DNA of 64,000 nucleotides from CADEEN01 sp963706685 (GTDB lineage: Bacteria; Pseudomonadota; Gammaproteobacteria; Burkholderiales; Burkholderiaceae_C): contig CAVPMY010000019.1 of NCBI GenBank assembly GCA_963706685.1, forward strand, positions 1 to 64,000, given 5' to 3'. The translations under genes were made by a program, and so were the position numbers. Under the pieces are notes generated by a model. That model saw only the letters and a program-made list of their open reading frames with translations. It did no database searches and was not told the origin of the DNA. This document shows positions 46,274 to 54,889 of this stretch, piece after piece (the stretch's first letter is position 1; each line of letters begins with the position of its first letter).

Positions 46274-47461
46274 ATGGCGATGACCCGTTGGTTCTCAGTC
46301 TGGGCAGCGCTGCTGCTGGCAGCCGCCTGCGCCACGCCCGCGCCGCCCGAGCCCATCAGGCCGCCGCCGGGCCTGTTCGAAGACGCTGCGTTCGGCGCGC
46401 CGCAGCATGTGCCCGACGCCAACGCCGTGTTCGCGCTCAGCCCGGCGATGCGACGCTACCTCGAGCGCGACATCGCGTCGCTGATCCGCCAGCTCGGTCC
46501 GCAGCGAGCGCTGGTCGATGCGCTGCACACCAAGGCGCAGTTGCGGCTGGAGTACGACGCCGAGCGGACACGCGATGCCGCCGAAGCCTTCGACGCCCGT
46601 GCCGGCAATTGCCTGTCGCTGGTGGTCATGACGGCGGCGCTGGCCAAGCAGCTGCAGTTGCCGATCGCCTACCAGGCGCTGACCGGCTATGAGTCCTGGA
46701 GCCGCAGCGGTGACCTGTCGTTCGTCAACGGCCACGTCAACATCACGGTGGCCAAGCGCCTGGTCGATCGCCTGACCGGCTATGACGCCGACACGCAACT
46801 GCGCATCGAGTTCGGCTCGATCCCGATCGGCCGCGGCCAGGCGCTGCATGTCATCAGCGAGGCGACGATCGTCTCGATGTTCATGAACAACCGCGCCGCC
46901 GAGTACCTGGTGCGCGGCGCCGTGGACGATGCCTACGCGCATGCCCGCGAGGCCGTACGCCAGGACCCGAGCTATGCCGGCGCCTACAACACCCTGGGCG
47001 TCATCTACCAGCGGCGCGGCCTGACCACCGCCGCCGAGCGCGCCTACCGTGAAGCGCTGGTGCGCGACGACAAACACAAGCCGGCGTTGCAGAACATGGC
47101 CGGCCTGCTGCTGCCGCAAGGGCGCGTGGCCGAAGCGACGGTCTTCCAGCAGCGCCTGGCTGCGCTCGAGCGCGACCCGCCGTTTGCCCATTTCGACAAG
47201 GGCGTCGCGGCGGCCAAGGCCGGCCAGTACGCTGTCGCGCGTGATCACCTGCTGCGCGAGATGCAGCGCGACCCGGACTACCACGAGTTCCACTTCTGGC
47301 TGGCGGTGTCGCTGTACGGCCTCGGCGACGTCGAGCAGGCGCGCCAACACCTCGACGTGGCCATGCGCAACAGCACGACCACGCGCGAACGAGACATCTA
47401 CGCCTCCAAGCTGCGCGGCCTGACGACCAACGAGCGCGGCGAGTCAACCCGCAGGAACTAG
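46274..47461 (+). CDS. Lipoprotein with transglutaminase-like region and TPR repeats
   Basis: A 395-residue probable lipoprotein. Its N-terminus RWFSVWAALLLAAACATPAP has a lipobox-like LAAAC with Cys19. Residues about 90-140 include AFDARAGNCLSLVVMTAALA, which resembles the Cys-containing segment of transglutaminase-like domains. From about residue 225 to the end there are four or so TPR-like repeats (AGAYNTLGVIYQRRGLTTAA and others). Function unknown; such proteins often assist cell-envelope assembly. It converges with metW, with 17 bases between. Confidence 0.8.
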   Translation: MAMTRWFSVWAALLLAAACATPAPPEPIRPPPGLFEDAAFGAPQHVPDANAVFALSPAMRRYLERDIASLIRQLGPQRALVDALHTKAQLRLEYDAERTRDAAEAFDARAGNCLSLVVMTAALAKQLQLPIAYQALTGYESWSRSGDLSFVNGHVNITVAKRLVDRLTGYDADTQLRIEFGSIPIGRGQALHVISEATIVSMFMNNRAAEYLVRGAVDDAYAHAREAVRQDPSYAGAYNTLGVIYQRRGLTTAAERAYREALVRDDKHKPALQNMAGLLLPQGRVAEATVFQQRLAALERDPPFAHFDKGVAAAKAGQYAVARDHLLREMQRDPDYHEFHFWLAVSLYGLGDVEQARQHLDVAMRNSTTTRERDIYASKLRGLTTNERGESTRRN

Positions 47462-47478
47462 GGTGCTTGGCAAGGCGG

Positions 47479-48063
47479 CTAGCGCCTCTCGAACTTGAAG
47501 ACCGCCACGCTGGCGCGCCAGTTGGCGCCCGAGCGCACCGGCTTGCCGTTGCGCAGACCAAAGCTGTCGAGGATCGACAGGCCGTTCTTGCGCGCCAGCA
47601 CGTCGAAATCGGCCAGCGTGCCGACGCGGATGTTGGGTGTGTCGTACCACTGGTAGGGCAGCGTCTTGGTCACCGGCATGCGCCCGCGCAGGACCGACAG
47701 CCGGTTCGGCCAATGCGCAAAGTTCGGAAAGCTGACGATGCCGATGCGGCCGACGCGCGCGGTCTCGACGAGCATCTTCTCGGCATTGCGTAGATGCTGC
47801 AGCGTGTCGAGTTGCAGCACGACGTCGAAGCTGGCGTCGCCGAACATCGCCAGGCCCTCTTCGAGGTTCAACTGCAGCACGTCGATGCCGCGGCCCAGTG
47901 CGGCTTTCAGGTTCGCGTCATCGATCTCGACACCGTAGCCGCTGCAGCCTTTGTGCTGGACCAGGTGGGCCAGCAATTCGCCGCTGGCGCAGCCGAGGTC
48001 GAGCACGCGCGCGCCGGCCGGCACCAGATCGGCAATGACGGCGAGGTCGCTTCGCTCGCTCAT
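47479..48063 (-). CDS. metW: Methionine biosynthesis protein MetW
   Basis: SAM-dependent methyltransferase-like protein that partners MetX in many Proteobacteria and is needed for full homoserine acyltransferase activity. The 194-residue protein has motif I VLDLGCASGELLAHLVQHKG, the MetW blocks QLDTLQHLRNAEKMLVETAR and PNFAHWPNRLSVLRGRMP, and PYQWYDTPNIRV. Its ATG overlaps the metX stop (ATGA). It is thus controlled together with metX by the upstream riboswitch. Confidence 0.95.
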   Translation of the reverse strand: MSERSDLAVIADLVPAGARVLDLGCASGELLAHLVQHKGCSGYGVEIDDANLKAALGRGIDVLQLNLEEGLAMFGDASFDVVLQLDTLQHLRNAEKMLVETARVGRIGIVSFPNFAHWPNRLSVLRGRMPVTKTLPYQWYDTPNIRVGTLADFDVLARKNGLSILDSFGLRNGKPVRSGANWRASVAVFKFERR

Positions 48064-49196
48064 CGACGCGGCGTTTCGGTGAACTCGGCCGCGATGCGGT
48101 CGAAGGTGGCGGCGAGCACGCCGTGGTAGCGCGCATCGTCGAGCAGGAACGCGTCGTGGCCGTGCGGCGCATCGATCTCGGCGTAGCTGACGCGATGCCG
48201 GTTGGTGACCAGCGCCTTGACCAGTTCGCGCGAGCGCGCCGGCGAGAAACGCCAGTCGGTGGTGAAGCTGACCAGCAGGTACTGCGCCTTCACGTCGGCA
48301 AAGGTGCGCGCCAGGTCGCCGCCCTGCGCCGCTGCCGGGTCGAAGTAGTCGAGCGCCCGCGTGATCAGCAAATAGGTGTTGGCGTCGAAGTAGTCGCTGA
48401 ACTTGTCGCCCTGGTAGCGCAAATAGCTTTCGATCTCGAAGTCGACGTCGTAGCCGAAGCTGAAGGCGCCGCTGCGCAGCTTGCGGCCGAACTTGCTGCC
48501 CATGACGTCGTCGGACAGGTAGGTGACATGGCCGATCATCCGTGCAATGGTCAGGCCGCGGCGCGGCACCACGCCGTGTTCGTAGTAGTGGCCGCCATGG
48601 AAGTCCGGGTCGGTGATGATGGCGCGGCGCGCGATCTCGTTGAAGGCGATGTTCTCGGCCGACAGGTTCGGCGCGGTGGCGACGCCGATGCAGTGGCGCA
48701 CGCGGGCGGGGTAGCGCAACGTCCACGACAGGGCCTGCATGCCGCCCAGGCTGCCGCCGAGCACGGCGGCCAGCTGCGTGATGCCCAGTTGGTCCATCAA
48801 GCGCGCCTGCGCGTCCACCCAATCCTCGACGGTGATGACCGGAAAGTCGGCGCCGTAGGGCTTGCCGGTCGACGCATTGACATGCGTCGGACCGGTGGAG
48901 CCGAAACACGATCCCGGGTTGTTGACGCCGATGACGAAGAAGCGCTCGGTGTCGAGCGGCTTGCCGGGGCCGACGAGGTTGTCCCACCAGCCCTCGCGTC
49001 CGGCTTCGTCGATGCCGGCCACATGGTGCGAGGCGTTGAGCGCGTGGCACACCAGCACCGCGTTGCTCTTGTCGGCATTGAGCGCGCCGTAGGTCTCGTA
49101 GGTGAGCTGGTAGCCGGCCAGCCGCGCGCCACTGGCGAGCGACAGCGGCTCGCTGAAAGACATCTGTAGTGCAGTGACGGAACCGAGCGTGCTCAT
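48060..49196 (-). CDS. metX: Homoserine O-acyltransferase (acetyl or succinyl)
   Basis: Alpha/beta-hydrolase that acylates homoserine in the first dedicated step of methionine synthesis. The 378-residue protein has the nucleophile elbow GGSLGGMQAL, GPTHVNASTGKPYGADFP, and the acid/base residues in DAPHGHDAFL. Acetyl or succinyl preference cannot be decided by eye; the family in Betaproteobacteria includes both. The start at 49196 (MSTLGSVTALQMSFSEPL) lies two bases downstream of the AGG end of a SAM-II-type aptamer. metW overlaps its stop. Confidence 0.95.
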   Translation of the reverse strand: MSTLGSVTALQMSFSEPLSLASGARLAGYQLTYETYGALNADKSNAVLVCHALNASHHVAGIDEAGREGWWDNLVGPGKPLDTERFFVIGVNNPGSCFGSTGPTHVNASTGKPYGADFPVITVEDWVDAQARLMDQLGITQLAAVLGGSLGGMQALSWTLRYPARVRHCIGVATAPNLSAENIAFNEIARRAIITDPDFHGGHYYEHGVVPRRGLTIARMIGHVTYLSDDVMGSKFGRKLRSGAFSFGYDVDFEIESYLRYQGDKFSDYFDANTYLLITRALDYFDPAAAQGGDLARTFADVKAQYLLVSFTTDWRFSPARSRELVKALVTNRHRVSYAEIDAPHGHDAFLLDDARYHGVLAATFDRIAAEFTETPRR

Positions 49197-49198
49197 GG

Positions 49199-49249
49199 CC
49201 TGTTTAGCGGAATTTCTTGAGCGCCCGCAAGCTGGTGCAAATCGGCGCT
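49199..49249 (-). promoter_or_regulatory. SAM-II (SAM-alpha) type riboswitch upstream of metX
   Basis: On the minus strand the leader shows every piece of the SAM-II aptamer in order: a P1 arm AGCGCC, directly followed by GAUUU, then GCACCAGC and CUUGC, the second P1 arm GGCGCU, an AAAU segment and finally GCUAAACAGG. P1 arms pair perfectly (six pairs). The 3' part matches the SAM-II pattern AAAU-N3-GCUAAA-N-AGG with exact spacing. The terminal AGG should pair with the ACC of the loop to form the pseudoknot, and it is only two bases from the metX ATG, so SAM binding would hide the ribosome-binding region. Recognised from memory of the family. Confidence 0.8.
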
Positions 49250-49259
49250 GACGGGCGCG

Positions 49260-49288
49260 AGTATAGCCACGCGACGCCGTCATTGACT
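49260..49288 (-). promoter_or_regulatory. Probable metX promoter
   Basis: On the minus strand a good -10 element TATACT (49265-49260) lies seven bases before a predicted transcription start near 49253, only a few bases upstream of the SAM-II aptamer. The -35 position 17 bases upstream reads AGTCAA, which is weak. The same bases on the plus strand read TTGACT, a good -35 for the divergent tetR gene, so the two promoters would overlap back to back. Confidence 0.45.
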
Positions 49289-49312
49289 ATTATTGGTCAT
49301 GTGACCAATAAT
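49289..49312. promoter_or_regulatory. Perfect palindromic operator in front of the tetR-type gene
   Basis: Arms ATTATTGGTCA (49289-49299) and TGACCAATAAT (49302-49312) form a perfect 11-base inverted repeat around TG. It ends five bases before the TetR start codon and covers the likely -10 element AATAAT of that gene (with TTGACT at 49283-49288 as -35, spacing 18). A TetR dimer bound here would block its own operon and, by position, could also affect the back-to-back metX promoter. Confidence 0.8.
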
Positions 49313-49317
49313 GCGCC

Positions 49318-49968
49318 ATGGCCCGTCCCTCGCAGCAAATCGACCAGGCGTTGCTGGCCAGTGGCCGGGCGCTGTTTGCGGCCGGTGGCTGCGCCGGTTT
49401 GTCGGTGCGCGCCTTGGCCGAGCATGCCGGCGTGGCGCCGGGCATGTTTCATTACCACTTCGGCAGCAAGGAGCGTTTCCTGCGCGCGCTGCTGGCCGAT
49501 CTGTACGAAGGCATGTTTGCATCGCTGTCGCAGCAGGCCGCGTTGCCGGTGGCACCGGTCGAGCGCCTGCACGCTGCGTTGCGCCTGTTTGCCCAGTTCG
49601 CGCGCGCCAACCGGCAGCTGCTGGCGCGGCTGTGGCTCGACGCCGTCTCGGGCGAGACGGTGGCGGGCGACTTCTTTCGCGACAACGCGCCGCGCCACAT
49701 CGGCCTGTTGCTGCAGTTGCTGGGCCAGGCCCAGGCCGCGGGCGTCTTGCGCACGATGCCGCCGCTGCAAGCCTTCGCCTTTCTGATGGGCACGGTGCCG
49801 ATGCCGATGATCTTTGCCGCGGGCCTGATCGATGTCGGCCTGACGCCGCCGGGCGGCAAAGCGGCCTTCGACGCGCAGGTGATGAGCGACGAAGCGATCG
49901 AGGCCCGCATCGAGTTGGCGCTGGCCGCACTCGCCGCACCGAAGCCGACCAGGAGAAAGAGACTATGA
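49318..49968 (+). CDS. TetR-family repressor of the adjacent exporter
   Basis: A 216-residue regulator. The N-terminal HTH is SVRALAEHAGVAPGMFHYHF GSKERFLRALL, typical of TetR; the C-terminal helical domain (residues about 60-210) would bind the inducing ligand. It starts very close to the operator and to the predicted transcription start, so the mRNA may be leaderless. The hlyD-type gene overlaps its stop (ATGA), giving the order regulator, adaptor, ATPase, permease in one operon. Probable role: relief of repression when a toxic substrate is present. Confidence 0.92.
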   Translation: MARPSQQIDQALLASGRALFAAGGCAGLSVRALAEHAGVAPGMFHYHFGSKERFLRALLADLYEGMFASLSQQAALPVAPVERLHAALRLFAQFARANRQLLARLWLDAVSGETVAGDFFRDNAPRHIGLLLQLLGQAQAAGVLRTMPPLQAFAFLMGTVPMPMIFAAGLIDVGLTPPGGKAAFDAQVMSDEAIEARIELALAALAAPKPTRRKRL

Positions 49969-50930
49969 GGCACAAGCGTTGGGTCTTGTTCGCGGGCGTG
50001 CTCTTGCTGGCTGGTTGTCAGCGCACCGCCGAGCGCCTGTGGTCGGGTTATGTCGAAGGCGACTATGTCTATGTCGCCTCGCCGATCGGCGGTGCGTTGA
50101 CGACGCTGGCCGTCAAGCGCGGCGAAAACGTGGTTCGCGGCGCGGCGCTGTTCGCGCTCGACAGCGCCAGCGAGCGCGCAGCGCGCGAAGAAGCGCAGGC
50201 CCGCGCCCAGAGCGCACAGGCGCAGGCCGACAATGCCGACAAGGGGCGGCGCAAGGAAGAGATCGCGGTCACGCAGGCGCAACTCGTGCAGGCACGCGCG
50301 CAGGCGGTGCTGGCGGCCAGCGAGCTGCAACGTGCACAACAACTGGTGAAACAGGGCTTCATCTCGCAGTCACGACTGGACGACGCCCGCACGGCGGCGC
50401 GTCAGGCGCAGGCCCATGTGGACGAACTCGAAGCCGCGCTGCGCGTGGCGCGGTTGCCGGCGCGCGCCGACGAACGCGCTGCGGCCGACGCGCTGTCTGA
50501 CGCCGCGCGTTCGGCACTTGCGCAATCGCAGTGGCGCGAGCAGCAGAAGCAGCAGCGTGCACCCGACGACGCCCTCGTTGCCGACACGCTGTTTCGCATC
50601 GGCGAATGGGTCAACCCCGGCCAGCCGGTGGTCGCGCTGCTGCCGCCGGGCGCGGTGCGGGCGCGCTTCTTCGTGCCCGAGGCCGAACTCGGCACGCTGC
50701 GCCTGGGCCAGGCCGTCGAAGTGCGCTGCGACGGCTGCGGCGCGCCGATCGCGGCGAAGATCGACTTCATCGCCACGCGCGCCGAGTACACGCCGCCGGT
50801 GATCTACTCGAACTCGCAGCGCTCGCGGCTGGTCTTCATGGTCGAGGCGCGTCCGGATGCGAAGGACGGGGCGCGCCTGAAGCCGGGGCAACCGGTGGAC
50901 GTCAAACCCCTCGCCGCAGCGGCAACGTGA
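49965..50930 (+). CDS. HlyD/YbhG-type membrane-fusion lipoprotein
   Basis: Periplasmic adaptor of an ABC-2 exporter, 321 residues. The N-terminus RWVLFAGVLLLAGCQRTAER has a lipobox LAGC. The lipoyl/biotinyl-like halves flank a coiled coil: GDYVYVASPIGGALTTLAVK, then Ala/Gln/Arg-rich helices (residues about 65-180, including a QGFISQSRLDDARTAARQA turn), then the beta-barrel PPGAVRARFFVPEAELGTL. AGGAG precedes the start, which overlaps the tetR stop. It resembles the YbhG/YhiI group that works with YbhFSR-type ABC-2 exporters. Confidence 0.9.
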   Translation: MRHKRWVLFAGVLLLAGCQRTAERLWSGYVEGDYVYVASPIGGALTTLAVKRGENVVRGAALFALDSASERAAREEAQARAQSAQAQADNADKGRRKEEIAVTQAQLVQARAQAVLAASELQRAQQLVKQGFISQSRLDDARTAARQAQAHVDELEAALRVARLPARADERAAADALSDAARSALAQSQWREQQKQQRAPDDALVADTLFRIGEWVNPGQPVVALLPPGAVRARFFVPEAELGTLRLGQAVEVRCDGCGAPIAAKIDFIATRAEYTPPVIYSNSQRSRLVFMVEARPDAKDGARLKPGQPVDVKPLAAAAT

Positions 50931-51871
50931 GCAGCAGCCTTGCCATCGACGTGCGCGGCCTGACCAAGCGCTACGACGGCCGCGCCGTCGTCGACGACGT
51001 GACGCTGCAAGTCGCTGCCGGCCGCATCTGCGGCTTCCTCGGCCCCAATGGCAGCGGCAAGACGACGACGATCCGCATGCTCTGCGGACTGCTGACGCCC
51101 GATGCCGGCGAGGGCCAATGCCTGGGCATGGACTTGCGTCGCCAGGCACCGCAGATCCGCCGCGAGGTCGGCTACATGACGCAGCGCTTCGGCCTCTACG
51201 AAGACCTGTCGATCCGCGAGAACCTCGACTTCATCGCACGGCTGTACGAATTGCCGCGGCGGCGCGACGCGGTCGACCGCACGCTCGAACGCCTGGGCCT
51301 GGCGTCACGCCAGAAGCAACTGGCCGGCTCGTTGTCGGGCGGCTGGAAGCAGCGACTCGCGCTCGCCGCCTGCCTGATGCACGAGCCGAAGCTGTTGCTG
51401 CTCGATGAGCCGACGGCTGGCGTCGACCCGAAAGCGCGGCGCGAGTTCTGGGACCAGATCCACGCCCTGGCCGCCGACGGCATCACGGTGCTGGTGTCGA
51501 CGCACTACATGGACGAAGCCGAGCGTTGCCACGAACTCATGTACATCGCCTATGGCAAGCTGCTGGCGCGCGGCACCGAACGCGAAATCGTGCGCGACGC
51601 CGCGCTGACGGTGTGGGCCGTGCAGGCAGAGCACAGCGAGGCGCTGACGCCGCTGGTCGCGCCGCTGAAGGAAGCGCCGGGCGTGCTGTCGGTGGCGGCG
51701 TTCGGCAATGCACTGCATGTGGCGGGCCGCGATGCCGCGGCGCTCGAGGCCGCCATCGCGCCTTGGCGCAATGCGTCGGGCCTGACCTGGAAGCGCACCG
51801 ACGCCAACCTCGAAGACGTCTTCATCAGCCTGCTCGCCGACGCGCCGGACAACTTCAAGGTGGCGGCGTGA
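50927..51871 (+). CDS. ABC-2 exporter ATP-binding protein
   Basis: A 314-residue ATPase of the DrrA/CcmA type. Walker A is GPNGSGKTTTIRML, the signature LSGGWKQRLALAACL, Walker B LLLLDEPTAGVDP, and the H-loop STHYMDEAERC. The start is a GTG overlapping the adaptor stop. The C-terminal domain of about 85 residues is typical of drug- and polysaccharide-exporting ABC-2 ATPases. Unlike YbhF there is only one ABC domain. Confidence 0.93.
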   Translation: MSSSLAIDVRGLTKRYDGRAVVDDVTLQVAAGRICGFLGPNGSGKTTTIRMLCGLLTPDAGEGQCLGMDLRRQAPQIRREVGYMTQRFGLYEDLSIRENLDFIARLYELPRRRDAVDRTLERLGLASRQKQLAGSLSGGWKQRLALAACLMHEPKLLLLDEPTAGVDPKARREFWDQIHALAADGITVLVSTHYMDEAERCHELMYIAYGKLLARGTEREIVRDAALTVWAVQAEHSEALTPLVAPLKEAPGVLSVAAFGNALHVAGRDAAALEAAIAPWRNASGLTWKRTDANLEDVFISLLADAPDNFKVAA

Positions 51872-51899
51872 GCGCCGCCGGGCCGTTCCCAAGGCGCTC

Positions 51900-51940
51900 G
51901 CTCCCTCTCGGGGGGACTGGCCCGACGGGCCATCGGGGGC
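51900..51940. repeat. G/C-rich intergenic palindromic repeat, copy C
   Basis: Between the ATPase and permease genes the sequence reads CTCCCTCTCGGGGGGA, then CTGGCCCGACGGGCCA, then TCGGGGG. The first palindrome, second palindrome and G5 tail have the same layout as the copies at 10769 and 13451. It is inside the exporter operon, so it does not have to be a full terminator. Confidence 0.55.
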
Positions 51941-51944
51941 AACA

Positions 51945-53078
51945 GTGAAGTCGTTCTCATTGCAGAGGATGCTGGCGATCTTCATCAAGGAGTTCCAGCA
52001 GATGCTGCGCGACCGGCTGACCTTCGCGATGGCGCTGGGCGTGCCGATCATGCAGCTCGTCCTGTTCGGCTACGCGATCAACACCGACCCCAAGGGCCTG
52101 CCGACGGCGATCGTCTCGGCCGACAGCGGCCCGCTGGCGCGCAGCCTGTCGGCGGCGCTGCAGAACACCGGCTACTTCAAGGTCATCCATGTCGGCACCA
52201 GCGAGCGAGAGGCCGAGGCGCTGGTCGAAGAGGGCGACGCGCAGTTCATGGTCGTGATTCCGAACGACTTCACGCAACGCGTGCTGCGCGGCGAACAGCC
52301 CGCGGTGCTGGTGTCGGTCGATGCCACCGATCCTTCGGCGTCCGGCAACGCGATCGCGGCGCTCGGCAACGTCGCCGGGCAGGCCCTGGCCAATGACTTG
52401 AAAGGCCCGCTGGCATCGCTCAACCCGGGCGCGGCGCCGTTCGAGCTGCGCGTGCACCGCCGCTACAACCCGGAAGGCCTGTCGCGCTACAACATCGTGC
52501 CCGGCCTCATCGGCACCATCCTGACGATGACGATGGTCATGCTGACCGGCCTGGCGATGACGCGCGAGCGCGAGCGCGGCACGATGGAAAACCTGCTGGC
52601 CACGCCGGTGCGGCCGTTCGAGGTCATGGTCGGCAAGATCGCGCCCTACATCGTCATCGGCTACATCCAGCTCGGCGTCATCCTGACTGCGGCCGCCTTG
52701 CTGTTCGAGGTGCCGATGGAGGGCAGCCTGGTGCTGCTGCTGGCGATGATCGGCGTCTTCATGCTCGCCAACCTGGCGGTCGGCTTCACCTTCAGGACGC
52801 TGGCCCGCAACCAGTTGCAGGCGATGCAGATGACGTTCTTCTTCTTCCTGCCGTCGATGCTGCTGTCGGGCTTCATGTTCCCGTTCCGCGGCATGCCGGT
52901 CTGGGCGCAGTGGCTCGGCGAGGTGCTGCCGCTGACGCATTTCCTGCGCATCGTGCGCGGCATCATGCTCAAGGGCAACGACGTGGCGCACGCGCTGCCC
53001 GAACTGTGGCCGCTGCTGGCCTTCCTGCTCGTCGCCGGCGCGGTGGCGCTGAAGCGTTATCGGCAGACGCTGGATTGA
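51945..53078 (+). CDS. ABC-2 exporter permease (YbhR/YhhJ-like)
   Basis: Membrane component of the exporter, 377 residues with the ABC-2 layout: a first helix (LTFAMALGVPIMQLVLFGYA), a large periplasmic part (residues about 50-180) and five C-terminal helices (for example IVPGLIGTILTMTMVMLTGL). The conserved region RERERGTMENLLATPVRPFE is present. I use the GTG at 51945; an ATG eight codons later is possible. It is separated from the ATPase by 73 bases containing repeat copy C. No second permease follows, so the transporter may be a homodimer. Substrate unknown, a hydrophobic toxin being plausible. Confidence 0.9.
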   Translation: MKSFSLQRMLAIFIKEFQQMLRDRLTFAMALGVPIMQLVLFGYAINTDPKGLPTAIVSADSGPLARSLSAALQNTGYFKVIHVGTSEREAEALVEEGDAQFMVVIPNDFTQRVLRGEQPAVLVSVDATDPSASGNAIAALGNVAGQALANDLKGPLASLNPGAAPFELRVHRRYNPEGLSRYNIVPGLIGTILTMTMVMLTGLAMTRERERGTMENLLATPVRPFEVMVGKIAPYIVIGYIQLGVILTAAALLFEVPMEGSLVLLLAMIGVFMLANLAVGFTFRTLARNQLQAMQMTFFFFLPSMLLSGFMFPFRGMPVWAQWLGEVLPLTHFLRIVRGIMLKGNDVAHALPELWPLLAFLLVAGAVALKRYRQTLD

Positions 53079-53228
53079 GCTCGGCGGTCACGCGCCGCGC
53101 CCAAGATCACAAACGCTGATTTGCTCGATCTGAATGTCGGGCCGGTGACGAGCTTCGTCGGTCCGTGGTGTCTCCTTGCCTGAGCGCGCCGTGACACGGC
53201 TACCATCGCGCCCCGATGAGATACCGCG

Positions 53229-54875
53229 ATGCACGACTGGCTGACCCGACTCGACACGCAATTCCCTGTGCGTTACGCCGCCTGGTTTCTCAGTGCGGTG
53301 CTGTGCCTGTTGGCGGCGTTCACCTGGGTCGCGTTCGGCTTCGGCGGCTTCTGGGCGCTGTTGTTCCTGTTTCTCGTCGGCCTGGGCTTTCGCGACACGC
53401 GGCAGACGCGGCATTCGGTGCTGCGCAACTACCCGGTGATCGGACATTGGCGCTTCCTGCTCGAGTTCGTGCGCCCGGAGATCCGCCAGTACTTCATCGA
53501 GAGCGACCGCGAGGCGGCACCGTTCTCGCGCCAGCAGCGCTCGCTGGTCTATCAGCGCAGCAAGGGCCAGCAGGACAAGCGGCCATTCGGCACGCAGCTC
53601 GACGTCGGCCAGCCGGGCTACGAATGGATCAACCATTCGATCGCGCCGACCACATTGGCCAGCGCCGATTTCCGCGTCAGCGTCGGCGGCATGCAATGCA
53701 CGCAGCCCTACAGCGCCAGCGTGTTCAACATCTCGGCAATGAGCTTCGGCGCGCTGTCGGCCAATGCCATCCTGGCCTTGAACGAAGGCGCCAAGCACGG
53801 CGGCTTTGCGCACGACACCGGCGAAGGTTCGATCAGCGTGCACCACCGTGCCAAGGGCGGTGACCTGATCTGGGAGATCGGCTCGGGCTATTTCGGCTGC
53901 CGCAATGCCGATGGCACGTTCAACGCCGACAAGTTTGCCGAGAACGCGCGCGATCCGCAGGTCAAGATGATCGAGCTGAAGCTGTCGCAAGGCGCCAAGC
54001 CGGGACACGGCGGCGTGTTGCCGGGCGCCAAGGTGAGCGCGGAAATCGCCGCAGCGCGCGGCGTGCCCGAGGGCCAGGACTGCATCAGTCCGCCGCGCCA
54101 CAGCGCGTTTTCAACGCCGATCGAGATGCTGCAGTTCATCGCCCGGCTGCGCGAGCTGTCGGGCGGCAAGCCGGTGGGCTTCAAGCTGTGCATCGGCCAT
54201 CCCTGGGAGTGGTTCGCGCTGGCCAAGGCGATGCTGGAGACGCAACTGCTGCCCGACTTCATCGTCGTCGATGGCGGCGAGGGCGGCACCGGCGCGGCGC
54301 CGCTCGAGTTCACCGACCATGTCGGGGCGCCGCTGCAGGAAGGCTTGCTGCTCGTGCACAACACGCTGGTCGGACTGAACCTGCGCCAGCGGATCAAGCT
54401 CGGCGCGGCCGGCAAGGTCATCAGCTCGTTCGACATCGCCCGCCTGATGGCGCTCGGCGCCGACTGGTGCAATGCGGCGCGCGGCTTCATGTTCGCACTC
54501 GGCTGCATTCAGGCGCAGGCCTGCCACACCGGCCATTGCCCGACGGGGGTGACGACGCAGGACCCGCAGCGCCAGAAGGCGCTGGTCGTTCACACCAAAG
54601 CCGAGCGCGTCTGGCGCTTTCACGAGCAGACGCTGGACGCTCTGAAGGAACTCGTGCAGGCCGCCGGGTTGAAGCATCCGGGCGAGATCACGGCGCGCCA
54701 CATCGTGCGCCGCACCGGCGAGCAGGAGGTCAAGCTGCTGATCAACCTGCTGCCGTTCGTGCGGCCGGGTTCGCTGCTGGCTGCGATGCAGGGCGAGGCC
54801 GATTGGCCGCACAACGTCTATCGCATCTACTGGCCGCAATCGAGCAGCGCCACATGGCGATTTGTGAGCCCCTAG
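53229..54875 (+). CDS. FMN-binding glutamate-synthase-like protein, membrane-anchored
   Basis: A 548-residue protein with two N-terminal helices (WFLSAVLCLLAAFTWVAFGF, then FWALLFLFLVGLGF) followed by a glutamate synthase central/FMN domain. Recognisable blocks are FNISAMSFGALSANAILALN, KLSQGAKPGHGGVLPGAKVS, FIVVDGGEGGTGAAPLEFTD and the Cys-rich CIQAQACHTGHCPTGVTTQD. The true GltB N-terminal amidotransferase domain is missing, so it does not make glutamate in the standard way; substrate unknown. It follows the exporter operon by 150 bases and is probably separately expressed. Confidence 0.88.
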   Translation: MHDWLTRLDTQFPVRYAAWFLSAVLCLLAAFTWVAFGFGGFWALLFLFLVGLGFRDTRQTRHSVLRNYPVIGHWRFLLEFVRPEIRQYFIESDREAAPFSRQQRSLVYQRSKGQQDKRPFGTQLDVGQPGYEWINHSIAPTTLASADFRVSVGGMQCTQPYSASVFNISAMSFGALSANAILALNEGAKHGGFAHDTGEGSISVHHRAKGGDLIWEIGSGYFGCRNADGTFNADKFAENARDPQVKMIELKLSQGAKPGHGGVLPGAKVSAEIAAARGVPEGQDCISPPRHSAFSTPIEMLQFIARLRELSGGKPVGFKLCIGHPWEWFALAKAMLETQLLPDFIVVDGGEGGTGAAPLEFTDHVGAPLQEGLLLVHNTLVGLNLRQRIKLGAAGKVISSFDIARLMALGADWCNAARGFMFALGCIQAQACHTGHCPTGVTTQDPQRQKALVVHTKAERVWRFHEQTLDALKELVQAAGLKHPGEITARHIVRRTGEQEVKLLINLLPFVRPGSLLAAMQGEADWPHNVYRIYWPQSSSATWRFVSP

Positions 54876-54889
54876 CTCGCGCTGCGCTC

